Origin: Actinomycetota bacterium
Lineage (GTDB): Bacteria > Actinomycetota > Actinomycetes > S36-B12
Direction: 5' to 3'
Assembly: GCA_016870515.1 (NCBI GenBank)
Contig: VGBL01000004.1
Span: 62,001-126,000, forward strand
DNA length: 64,000 nt
This document shows, piece after piece, positions 36,195 through 44,383 of this stretch. A program made the position numbers and the translations under genes. The notes beneath the pieces are model-generated. The model was given only the letters and a program-made list of their open reading frames with translations, was not told the DNA's origin and ran no database searches. Each line of letters begins with the position of its first letter. Within the stretch, counting starts at the first letter, position 1.

Positions 36195-36875
36195 CTAGCT
36201 ACGGCTGAACGGCAGGACGTTAGTCAGCCAGGTGATCAGGCCGTTGGGGTTGCGCGACTGAGTCCACACCAGGCCCGGGCCGGTGATCTCGAGCACGATC
36301 CCCTCACCTGACTTCAGCGACTTCATGATCCCGCCGGTGGTCTGGGCCTGCATCGCGATGTAGGCGTCGTAGGCCACGAGGTGGCCCGAGTCGATCACCA
36401 TGCGCTCGCCCTCGTGCAGTGCGTGCTGGTCGAGCGCGCCGTAGGACGCGATCACGACCTTGCCCGCACCGTCGAACCGCGAGACGAATCCGCCCTCGCC
36501 ACCGAAGAGGTTGTTGGCGCCACCCCACTTGGTGTCCATTACGAGGCTTTGCTCATTGGCCAGCCACGATCCACGTGTGACCGCCAGTGGTCGCTCGGGG
36601 GTGGACTCCAGGACGGCAATGTCGCCGGGGAGCACGGCCGTGACATCGACCCAGGCCCCGTCCTTGGACGCGGTGTACGACGTGACGAAGAAGGAGTTTC
36701 CGCCGAGGGCACTGCGGCCCAGGGACTTCAGGAAGCCGCCCTCCATCTTGGCGTCAAGGGTGACGCCGTCGCTCATGGCGGCCATGGCGCCGGACTCGAC
36801 TTTGACGTGTTCGGTGTTGGCGAGGGTGCAGCGGGCAACGGCGAAGGATGGGCCGTGGCGGACATCTACGAGCAT
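36195..36875 (-). CDS. AIM24-family protein
   Basis: A 226-residue AIM24 (DUF124) protein, a beta-rich fold with repeated Gly-rich turns (EGGFLKSLGRSALGGNSFF, GGEGGFVSRFDG). Bacterial members are of unknown function. ATG at 36875 follows AAGGAG by 5 nt and lies 10 nt inside the end of the PuuD-like gene, so translation is coupled. Confidence 0.85.
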   Translation of the reverse strand: MLVDVRHGPSFAVARCTLANTEHVKVESGAMAAMSDGVTLDAKMEGGFLKSLGRSALGGNSFFVTSYTASKDGAWVDVTAVLPGDIAVLESTPERPLAVTRGSWLANEQSLVMDTKWGGANNLFGGEGGFVSRFDGAGKVVIASYGALDQHALHEGERMVIDSGHLVAYDAYIAMQAQTTGGIMKSLKSGEGIVLEITGPGLVWTQSRNPNGLITWLTNVLPFSRS

Positions 36876-37597
36876 AACGACTCCTTCTGGGGGTTGGTGG
36901 CGGCCGCGTCCATCAGGGCGCGGAAGAGGGGTAGTTCGGTAGCGCGACGGTCGGGATGCTCGGGGTGCCACTGCACGCCGATGGCGAAGCGCGCGTCGGG
37001 AGCCTCGCACACCTCGACGAGGCCGTCGTGCGACCAGCCTGTCGGCACCAGCGAGCCCGGGTCCGCGATGCCCTGGTGGTGCGAGGAGTTGGTGCCTAGC
37101 GTCGTGGTGCCGTAGATCGCGGCGATGCGCGAGCCGTCGGCGAAGGCAACGTCGTGCTGGGTGAAGGTGCCGGGCTGCTCGCGATGCGCGAGGCCGTAGC
37201 CGGCATCGGGCAGGTCTTGGATCAGCGTGCCGCCGTGGGCCACCGCCATGACCTGCAATCCTCGGCAGATCCCGAGCAGGGGTAGGTCGCGGTCGCGGGC
37301 ACCGCGGCACAGCAGGATCTCGCTGACGTCGCGCTGCAGGCGTGGCTGGTCGGTCGTGGGGTGGGGCTCGGCGCCGTAGGTGGCGGGGCCGATGTCGGCT
37401 CCGCCGATCAGGATGAGCCCGTCGACGCGATCCAGGACGTCAGCGTCGTCGATATCAGGGGGCAGGAGCACGGCGCGGCCGCCGGCCTCGCGCACAGCAT
37501 CGACGTACCACTCGTGCAGCAGTGCGGCCGGCACCTCCCAGGCCCCCCAGCGCGCAGGCTCGACGTATGTGGAGACGCCGATGACGGGGCGGGCCAT
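36866..37597 (-). CDS. PuuD-like gamma-glutamyl hydrolase (class I glutamine amidotransferase fold)
   Basis: A 243-residue C26-type hydrolase. Nucleophile C111 lies in GICRGLQVM and H211/E213 in VQWHPEH; IGGADIGP and SSHHQG are family blocks. It should release glutamate from gamma-glutamyl amino acids, the last step of the amine pathway encoded 1 kb away. ATG at 37597 is chosen (MARPVIGVSTY); ATG at 37615 is possible. It overlaps AIM24 by 10 nt and is divergent from moeZ. Confidence 0.87.
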   Translation of the reverse strand: MARPVIGVSTYVEPARWGAWEVPAALLHEWYVDAVREAGGRAVLLPPDIDDADVLDRVDGLILIGGADIGPATYGAEPHPTTDQPRLQRDVSEILLCRGARDRDLPLLGICRGLQVMAVAHGGTLIQDLPDAGYGLAHREQPGTFTQHDVAFADGSRIAAIYGTTTLGTNSSHHQGIADPGSLVPTGWSHDGLVEVCEAPDARFAIGVQWHPEHPDRRATELPLFRALMDAAATNPQKESLCS

Positions 37598-37684
37598 GAC
37601 AGCAGTCTTCACCATGGACCCAGAGGAGGGGGCCGAACCCGCGGGGGTCATCATGGTCGGGTAGGCCGTTCCCGAGGAGTCCTG

Positions 37685-38875
37685 ATGTCACTGCCCGCGC
37701 TCGTCGAGCCCGCCGATGCCCTGTCGGCCGACGAGGTTCGCCGCTACAGCCGTCACCTGATCATCCCCGACGTCGGGATGACCGGGCAGAAGCGGCTGAA
37801 CAACGCGCGCGTGCTGTGCGTGGGCGCGGGAGGCCTGGGCAGCCCGACCCTGATGTATCTCGCCGCGGCCGGCGTGGGCACCCTCGGCATCGTCGAGTTC
37901 GACGTCGTTGACGAGTCCAACCTGCAGCGCCAGATCATTCACGGCCAAAGCGACATCGGCCGCTCCAAGGCCGAGAGCGCCCGGGACTCCGTCAAGGAGA
38001 TCAATCCCTACGTCGAGGTCATCCTCCATGAGGAGCGCCTCGACTCCAGCAACGTCATGCGGCTGTTCGCGCAATACGACCTGATCGTCGATGGCACCGA
38101 CAACTTCGCCACGCGCTACCTCGTCAACGACGCCTGCGTGCTGCTGGGCAAGCCCTATGTCTGGGGATCAATCTACCGATTCGACGGACAGGCCAGCGTC
38201 TTCTGGGCCGAGCACGGCCCGTGCTACCGCTGCCTCTACCCCGAGCCGCCGCCGCCCGGCATGGTTCCGTCGTGTGCCGAGGGCGGCGTGCTCGGCGTGC
38301 TGTGCGCGAGTATCGGCTCCATCCAGGTGACCGAGGCCATCAAGCTACTCACCAACGTCGGTGATCCGCTGCTGGGTCGACTGCTCGTCTACGACGCCCT
38401 CGAGATGACCTTCCGCGAGGTGCGGATCCGCAAGGATCCCAACTGCGCCGTCTGCGGGCCGAGCGCCACTGTCACCGAGCTCATCGACTACGACGCCTTC
38501 TGCGGGGTCATCTCTGACGCCGCGGCTGAGGCGGCGCGCGACAGCACCATCAGCGTGCACGAGCTCAAGGAGATGCTCGACGCCCGCGAGCGCGGGGAGC
38601 GCGACTTCGTCCTCATCGACGTGCGCGAGCCCATCGAGTGGGAGATCGCGACGATCGAGGGAGCGGAGTTCATCCCCAAGGGTGAGTTCCTCGACGGGTC
38701 CGTGCTGGAGAAGCTCCCGCAGGACAGGCAGATCGTGCTGCACTGCAAGGTGGGCGGCCGGTCGGCGGAGGTGCTTGCCGTGCTGCACGGCGCGGGCTTC
38801 GCCGACGCGATCCATGTCGGCGGCGGCATCAACGCCTGGTCGCTGCAGGTTGACCCCGACACGCCGTACTACTGA
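37685..38875 (+). CDS. moeZ: MoeZ-type adenylyltransferase/sulfurtransferase
   Basis: A 396-residue E1-like protein: adenylation domain with GAGGLGSP, DGTDNFATRYLVND and zinc ligands CYRC and CAVC, then a C-terminal rhodanese domain with Cys 354 in LHCKVGGRS. It adenylates the C-terminus of small sulfur carriers (MoaD or CysO types) and transfers sulfur. ATG at 37685 follows GAGGAG. Confidence 0.92.
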   Translation: MSLPALVEPADALSADEVRRYSRHLIIPDVGMTGQKRLNNARVLCVGAGGLGSPTLMYLAAAGVGTLGIVEFDVVDESNLQRQIIHGQSDIGRSKAESARDSVKEINPYVEVILHEERLDSSNVMRLFAQYDLIVDGTDNFATRYLVNDACVLLGKPYVWGSIYRFDGQASVFWAEHGPCYRCLYPEPPPPGMVPSCAEGGVLGVLCASIGSIQVTEAIKLLTNVGDPLLGRLLVYDALEMTFREVRIRKDPNCAVCGPSATVTELIDYDAFCGVISDAAAEAARDSTISVHELKEMLDARERGERDFVLIDVREPIEWEIATIEGAEFIPKGEFLDGSVLEKLPQDRQIVLHCKVGGRSAEVLAVLHGAGFADAIHVGGGINAWSLQVDPDTPYY

Positions 38876-38904
38876 TCGACTGATCGCCTGATCGATGCGG
38901 ATGG

Positions 38905-39984
38905 TCAGCGGTCGATGCGTCCGGCGATGAAGTCCTCCACTCGCTGTCGGCACACGTCGTCGCTGTACTGCTCGGGGGGTGACTTCATGAAGTACGACGA
39001 GGCCGAGAGCAGCGGGCCGCCGATCCCCCGGTCGAGTCCGATCTTGGCGGCGCGGACAGCGTCGATGATGACGCCCGCCGAGTTGGGGGAGTCCCATACC
39101 TCGAGCTTGTACTCGAGGTTGAGCGGCACGTCACCGAAGGCCTTGCCCTCGATACGCACGAAGGCCCACTTGCGATCGTCAAGCCACGCGACGTAGTCGC
39201 TGGGGCCGATGTGCACGTTGCGGCTCTCCATCGGCCGGTCGATCTGTGACGTCACCGCCTGTGTCTTGGAGATCTTCTTCGACTCCAGACGATCGCGCTC
39301 GAGCATGTTCATGAAGTCCATGTTGCCGCCGACATTGAGCTGGTAGGTGCGCTGCACCTCGACTCCGCGGTCCTCGAAGAGCTTGGTGAGCACGCGGTGC
39401 GTGATCGTGGCGCCCACCTGGGACTTGATGTCATCTCCCACGACGGGAAGGCCGGCATCGGAGAACTTCTGCGCCCACTCAGGAGTCCCGGCGATGAAGA
39501 CCGGGAGGGCATTGACGAAGGCGCACCCGGCGTCGATCGCGCACTGGGCATAGAACTTCGCAGCCTGCTCAGATCCCACCGGGAGATAGCAGACCACGAC
39601 ATCCACCACCGCTTCGCGCAAGACGGACACGACGTCGACCGGATGGGCGTCGGACTCCGCGATGGTCTCGCGGTAGTACTTGCCCAGGCCGTCGAGCGTG
39701 TGGCCACGCTGGACGACGACCCCGGTCGGAGGCACGTCGCAGATCCTGACGGTGTTGTTCTCGCTTGCGGCGATGGCCTCGGCGAGGTCTTGGCCGACCT
39801 TCTTGGCATCGACGTCAAAGGCGGCGACGAACTCCACGTCGCGCACGTGGTAGTCGCCGAACTGGACGTGCATCAGTCCCGGGACGGTCTGATCCAAGGA
39901 TGCATCTCGGTAGTAGTGGACGCCCTGGACAAGGGACGAGGCACAGTTGCCCACGCCGACGATGGCGACGCGAATGGATCCCAT
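38905..39984 (-). CDS. ino1: myo-Inositol-1-phosphate synthase
   Basis: A 359-residue NAD-dependent isomerase converting glucose-6-phosphate to inositol-1-phosphate, the inositol source for mycothiol and phosphatidylinositol. [14 protein letters not shown] is the NAD-binding loop, and [13 protein letters not shown] with SKTQAVTSQ is family-typical. ATG at 39984. The padR gene lies 33 nt upstream in the same orientation, so they form an operon. Confidence 0.94.
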   Translation of the reverse strand: MGSIRVAIVGVGNCASSLVQGVHYYRDASLDQTVPGLMHVQFGDYHVRDVEFVAAFDVDAKKVGQDLAEAIAASENNTVRICDVPPTGVVVQRGHTLDGLGKYYRETIAESDAHPVDVVSVLREAVVDVVVCYLPVGSEQAAKFYAQCAIDAGCAFVNALPVFIAGTPEWAQKFSDAGLPVVGDDIKSQVGATITHRVLTKLFEDRGVEVQRTYQLNVGGNMDFMNMLERDRLESKKISKTQAVTSQIDRPMESRNVHIGPSDYVAWLDDRKWAFVRIEGKAFGDVPLNLEYKLEVWDSPNSAGVIIDAVRAAKIGLDRGIGGPLLSASSYFMKSPPEQYSDDVCRQRVEDFIAGRIDR

Positions 39985-40017
39985 GATGTTCCTTCCGTGG
40001 AGGGGTAATGCCGAGGC

Positions 40018-40566
40018 TCAGTGGCTGCGCTCGGCCGCGATGAGCTCCTCAAGCCACCGGACTTCGCTCTCGACGCGATCGATGCCGTGCTCCTGCAGCT
40101 GGGTTGCGTAGGGATCAAGCCGCTCGGAGGTGTGCCGGAATGACTCCCGCAGCATCGCCATGCGCTCCTGGAGGCGTGCCCGACGTCCCTCGAGGATGCG
40201 CACGCGCATCTCGGTCGGCGTACTCGCGAAGAAGGCCAGATGTGCCGCGAACCTCTCGTCCTCCCAGGCCTCCGGCCCGGGATTCGCGACGAAGGACGTG
40301 AAGCGCTCGGTGCCCGCTGGTGTCACCTCGTAGACGATGCGGGCCCGCTTGGTCGTGACGGTCGGCATCGGCTTGGGGCTGGTCTCAGCGATGAGGCCCC
40401 GGGCTTGCAGGTCCCTCAGCGCGGGATACAGGGAGCCGTAGGAGATGGCGCGGAAGGGGCCAAGGACGCCGGTGAGGCGCTTGCGGAGCTCGTAGCCGTG
40501 CAGCGGGGACTCCAGAAGGAGCCCGAGGATCGCGAACTCCAGCACATCCCCTCGGCGTCTCACCAT
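40018..40566 (-). CDS. PadR-family transcriptional regulator
   Basis: A 182-residue PadR regulator: winged helix LEFAILGLLLESPLHGYELRKRL...SYGSLYPALRDLQARGLI (about 10-65) and a C-terminal coiled dimerisation helix. ATG at 40566 lies exactly 6 nt after TATAGT. It heads the padR-ino1 operon and probably represses it through the operator that overlaps the promoter. Confidence 0.9.
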   Translation of the reverse strand: MVRRRGDVLEFAILGLLLESPLHGYELRKRLTGVLGPFRAISYGSLYPALRDLQARGLIAETSPKPMPTVTTKRARIVYEVTPAGTERFTSFVANPGPEAWEDERFAAHLAFFASTPTEMRVRILEGRRARLQERMAMLRESFRHTSERLDPYATQLQEHGIDRVESEVRWLEELIAAERSH

Positions 40567-40575
40567 GCCAAGACT

Positions 40576-40594
40576 ATATATCGAAATGATGTAT
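40576..40594. promoter_or_regulatory. Candidate PadR operator overlapping the padR-ino1 promoter
   Basis: ATATATCGAAATGATGTAT is an imperfect palindrome, ATA-ATC arms around a 5-nt centre, in an AT-rich island unlike its surroundings. On the minus strand it overlaps the upstream end of the -10 TATAGT (40573-40578) by three bases. Confidence 0.55.
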
Positions 40595-40650
40595 TTATGC
40601 AAACCTCAGGGCCGGCCCGCCGCCCAGACGAGGCCCCCTAGGCTGCGCGG

Positions 40651-41284
40651 GTGATCGGGCTCGGGACCCTCCTCAACATGGCGGCGATCGTCGTCGGCGC
40701 GGGCCTGGGCGTCGGGATCGGCAACCGATTGCCCGACCACACCCGCGAGTTGATCATGCAGGCCCTGGGGCTGATCACCCTAGTCGTCGCTGCTTCGCCT
40801 CGAGCAGCGGGCCGAGGCCTTCGGGGGCTGGGTCCAGCGCAAGGTCAGTCGCGGGGCCGACGCTACGGCACGCGCACGCTTCATCGAGGGCTTCGTCGAT
40901 GCCTCGCTCCTCTTCTGCATCGGGCCGCTCGCGATCCTCGGATCGGTCTCCGACGGACTCGGCAGGGGTATCGACCAGCTCGCGCTCAAGTCGGTCATCG
41001 ACGGATTCGCCTCCATTGCCTTCGCTGCATCCCTCGGCTGGGGCGTGGCGCTGTCAGCCGTGTCGGTGGGCATCGTGCAGGGTGTCTTCACCCTGCTGGG
41101 CGTCATCGTGGGACAGGTGCTCGCGACATCGGCCATCGCTGCCATCACGGCGACTGGCGGAGTGATCCTGCTCGGGCTGTCCCTGCGCCTGCTGAAGGTC
41201 AGTCGAATCGCGGTGGCGGACCTCTTGCCCGCCCTGGTGATCGCGCCGCTTCTCACCCTCGCCGTCGCGGCCTGGACGACCTAG
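40651..41284 (+). pseudogene. DUF554 membrane protein gene, frameshifted and internally shortened
   Basis: The N-terminal 47 residues (MIGLGTLLNMAAIVVGAG...GLITLVV) are in one frame, and the C-terminal part (LRLEQRAEAFGGWVQRK, FIEGFVDASLLFCIGPLAILG, to AVAAWTT at 41284) is in another. DUF554 proteins are about 230 residues; the roughly 35-40 residues normally between these parts are absent. So there is a deletion as well as a frame change near 40790. GTG at 40651 still lies 6 nt after TAGGCT. It could be a real decay event or an assembly error. Confidence 0.7.
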
Positions 41285-41589
41285 ACGAGCCACACCCCCG
41301 CGGGCGCGCCGCTGATCGTGCCGGACACCAGCAACCCCGGACCCCAGGCATGCTCACCGCGTGCGACCGCGCGTACGTCGTCCACCCGAAACACGCCGTC
41401 GCTGAGTACGAGTAGGAGCGACTCATCGTCAACACGGCCGGACATCAAGATGTCGGGGTAGTCCCAAGGGCGCGCGCGATGATCGAATGGGTCACCGTCG
41501 GTGCCCGTGAACACACCGCAGTGATGCTCGGGGCGTGTCAGCACGCCGGCGATCCAGCCCTCGAGGAGTGCGCGGCTGGCGGGGTCCAC
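41281..41589 (-). CDS. Hypothetical protein
   Basis: A 102-residue protein with no family I recognise (VDPASRALLEGWIAGVLTRPEHHCGVFTG...). It follows the CDGSH gene after 7 nt in the same orientation, so likely co-transcribed. GTG start at 41589 is the nearest to the upstream stop. Ends in a CTAG shared with the DUF554 gene. Confidence 0.55.
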   Translation of the reverse strand: MDPASRALLEGWIAGVLTRPEHHCGVFTGTDGDPFDHRARPWDYPDILMSGRVDDESLLLVLSDGVFRVDDVRAVARGEHAWGPGLLVSGTISGAPAGVWLV

Positions 41590-41596
41590 CGGGTGA

Positions 41597-41794
41597 CTAG
41601 GCCTCGATGTTGGACACGAAGCCGATCTTCTTGTGCGATCCGTCGCAGAAGGGCTTCTTCTCGGAGGCGCCGCAGCGGCAGAGATAGACCTTGTCGGCGC
41701 TGCGGATCTCGGTGCCATCGGAGGCGTTGACGCGGCAGGCGCCGGAGACCTCGAGGGGCCCATCGACTAGGGGCGTGATGCTCACTTCACTCAT
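41597..41794 (-). CDS. CDGSH-type iron-sulfur protein
   Basis: A 65-residue protein with the [2Fe-2S] ligand set C39, C41, C50 and H54 in YLCRCGASEKKPFCDGSHK, the CDGSH signature. Likely a small redox or cluster-transfer protein. It starts 10 nt after the end of the large membrane protein gene. Confidence 0.9.
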   Translation of the reverse strand: MSEVSITPLVDGPLEVSGACRVNASDGTEIRSADKVYLCRCGASEKKPFCDGSHKKIGFVSNIEA

Positions 41795-41803
41795 GCGGCG
41801 AAC

Positions 41804-44305
41804 CTACAGGTAGCCCTTCTTGGTGAGCCAATTGAACGATAGGTAGCCCGGCACGGTCGGGATCCAGAAGGTCACCAGGCGGAACAGCAGCACGGACGAC
41901 ACGGCAAGGCCACCGGGAAGGCCGGCCGCGGTGAGGCCCGCGGCGAGCGCGGCCTCGACCGCGCCGAGTCCGCCGGGCGTGGGCGCCACCTGGCCGATGG
42001 TTGCACCGGCGAGGTAGACCACGGCGATGGCCGCGATGTTGGTATCGCCGCCGAAGGCACGCACACACGCGACGAGGCAGGCGATGTAGGCGGCGTTGAG
42101 CAGCAGGATGCCACCGATGCCCTCGACCAGCTTGGCGGGCCGCTGCGCGACCGTGATCAGTCGTGGCACGACCTCCCGCAGGAGCGGGCGCACGCGCCCG
42201 AAGACATAGCGGCGCAGGCGCGGGACCGCGAAGGCCGACAGGAAGAGGATCGCCACGGCGATGACCGCGATCACCGCCCAGGCCGGCGGGTCGAAGGTGA
42301 AGTCTGCCTGCGTGCCCGCGGCGATGCCGAACCCGAGGAGGAGTAGCAGGTGCATGACGAACGCCGCGACCTGCGACACGCCCACGCTCGCTCCCGCGAG
42401 AGCCGGGTGCAGCCCCGCCTTGGTAAGGAAGCGCAAATTGATCGCGACAGCGCCCAGGGTCGGGGGAGAGACAAGAGTGGCGAAGTCGCCGGCTACCTGC
42501 GCCATCATCGTGCGATGCAGCGGGATGCGCTCGGGCACGAAACCAACAAGCGACCAGGCTGCACCGACGTAGGTGACGAGCGAGGCGATGAAGGCGACGG
42601 CAAGCCACTCCAGCGATGCCGTGGCCAGGAGCTCGCCGAGGTCGACCTGGGCGAGTTGCGACAGTAGGACGTAGGCGGCGATCGTGCCGACGACGATCAT
42701 GATCAGGGTGCGCGGCTTGATGCGTTCGACGTCGATCTGCTCGATGGCGCCGTCGGGCCTGATCTCCACCAGGGCATCGCGCAGATGGACCGTGAGGTCG
42801 CGCCGTTTGCGCATGGCCTTGCGCGTCACAGGATTGAAGGCGACCGGCTGCAGCACCGGCAGGGCACGGGCCAGGCTGTGCACGCCGAGCACGCGTCGGC
42901 CCGAGCGCACGGCCCGGTCGGGCCCGACCAGCATCGCCAGGGTGCACAGCAGCTCGGCGACGTCGATGCGCATCGCCACGTCGCTGGCGGCGACAGAGCC
43001 GGACGACTCGCCCAGCAGCCAGATGTCACCGGAGCGGTCGCGCAGGAGGTGCTCGGCGGTGAGGCTGCGATGGGCCATTTGGTGCTCGTGCATGAGACGC
43101 ATCGCGCGCCAGGCCCCCTCGAGATCGGCCTCGGTGATCTGATCACCCTCCAGATCGCTCAGTCGGGTGCCGACCGTGTATTCGTAGGCGAGGAGCGATG
43201 AGTCGGGACCGACCTCGCTGGTCAGGAGCAGTCGGGGCATGGGCGTGCCCGCCGTCTGCGCGGCGTAGGCCATGAGCGCTGCGTGGTCGAGTTCGCGGCG
43301 CATGTTGAAGGCGCCTCGGCTGGGCTCCTCGCGCAGCCGCAGCGACTTCCACGCGGCGTTGGCTAGGCCCGCGCCCTCCAGGTCTCGGTCGAGGACGACG
43401 ACCTCGAGTGAGTCGCCGCTGCGCGTTGTCGCGACGTAGCGACGGCCCACGCTGGTCTGCCGGGAAGCACGCAGCATGGTGAGGGGATAGCCACCGCGCC
43501 CGAGTGCCTCGGCGACCTCGGTGCCGGAAGGACGGGTCGTCGGAGTGCCCAGGATGTAGCGGGCGAGCAGCCCCAGTCCCCAGCCCGCGAAGACCGAGAT
43601 GAGCAGCCCGGCGACATTGGCGGTGCCGCTCAGGAGCGCCACGATGAGGAGGGAGGCGATGACGATGCCGGATAGGACGTTCCAGGGGCGGCGTCCCATG
43701 AGGCGGGTGACCGTGATGAAGGCAACGAGGCCGCCGATGATGGGTGCGGTCGCCGACGTCTGGCTGCCGATGTTGCCGGTCAGCGCGGCGACCAGGCGGT
43801 CGCTGCCGTATTGCTCGACCAGGTATGACGCGAGGGTGAGCGCGATGACGGTGACGAGCAGGGCGATGAGCGCATCAAAGAGCTGACGCATGCGACGGCG
43901 AATGACGAGGCTGATGGCCGTCGCGATGGGCAGGCCGAGCAGGCCGATGCCACCGATGACATTGAGGGCCAGGATCACGATCGACGGGAGGAGTTGGGCG
44001 CCGCCGGTGAGGTCCTCCTCGAGGCCCTCCGTGGTGCCGGTCGCGAAGTAGGCGATGAGCACCGTCGCGGCGACGGCGGCGGCGGCGACGAGGAAGCGGG
44101 CAAGGTCGAGGGGTCGGCGCAGGCGACGGGGGATGACGCCGTCCTCGATGACCACGGTCGTAGAGGGTGCGGTGGCGGGGGGCGCCTCGGGGCGGGGCAG
44201 CGCCACCGTGGGCTGGGACTCCCCGGCGCCAGGCTCGGCGGCGCCATGGCGACTCCGGGCCGGCGTCGCCGGCTCCGTGCCCCGGGGGGCGGCCTCCTGC
44301 GTCAC
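41804..44305 (-). CDS. UPF0104/LPG-synthase-TM flippase-like protein with pseudokinase domain
   Basis: An 833-residue polytopic protein. A disordered N-terminus (to about 70), about seven membrane segments (about 75-270), a kinase-like cytoplasmic region (about 285-520) and a C-terminal UPF0104 domain (about 555-833) with about seven membrane segments (GQVAPTPGGLGAVEAAL is a hallmark). The kinase-like part reads MHEHQMAHRSLTAEHLL, so the catalytic Asp of HRD is Ser, and the DFG position reads LGE: a pseudokinase. GTG at 44305 lies 6 nt after GACCAT. Likely moves or senses a lipid or glycolipid; inferred. Confidence 0.82.
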   Translation of the reverse strand: MTQEAAPRGTEPATPARSRHGAAEPGAGESQPTVALPRPEAPPATAPSTTVVIEDGVIPRRLRRPLDLARFLVAAAAVAATVLIAYFATGTTEGLEEDLTGGAQLLPSIVILALNVIGGIGLLGLPIATAISLVIRRRMRQLFDALIALLVTVIALTLASYLVEQYGSDRLVAALTGNIGSQTSATAPIIGGLVAFITVTRLMGRRPWNVLSGIVIASLLIVALLSGTANVAGLLISVFAGWGLGLLARYILGTPTTRPSGTEVAEALGRGGYPLTMLRASRQTSVGRRYVATTRSGDSLEVVVLDRDLEGAGLANAAWKSLRLREEPSRGAFNMRRELDHAALMAYAAQTAGTPMPRLLLTSEVGPDSSLLAYEYTVGTRLSDLEGDQITEADLEGAWRAMRLMHEHQMAHRSLTAEHLLRDRSGDIWLLGESSGSVAASDVAMRIDVAELLCTLAMLVGPDRAVRSGRRVLGVHSLARALPVLQPVAFNPVTRKAMRKRRDLTVHLRDALVEIRPDGAIEQIDVERIKPRTLIMIVVGTIAAYVLLSQLAQVDLGELLATASLEWLAVAFIASLVTYVGAAWSLVGFVPERIPLHRTMMAQVAGDFATLVSPPTLGAVAINLRFLTKAGLHPALAGASVGVSQVAAFVMHLLLLLGFGIAAGTQADFTFDPPAWAVIAVIAVAILFLSAFAVPRLRRYVFGRVRPLLREVVPRLITVAQRPAKLVEGIGGILLLNAAYIACLVACVRAFGGDTNIAAIAVVYLAGATIGQVAPTPGGLGAVEAALAAGLTAAGLPGGLAVSSVLLFRLVTFWIPTVPGYLSFNWLTKKGYL

Positions 44306-44383
44306 CCCTCGATGGTCCCAGACGACGGCCCCCGGACCAGCCATGGCGGGTAGACCGTCACACCCTCCTGGTGGGATGAGGGC

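Noticed and set aside
38872-38894. Three near-tandem CTGATCG heptamers after moeZ
   Set aside because: Very short, overlapping the stop codon, with no symmetry or second site; likely chance or slippage.
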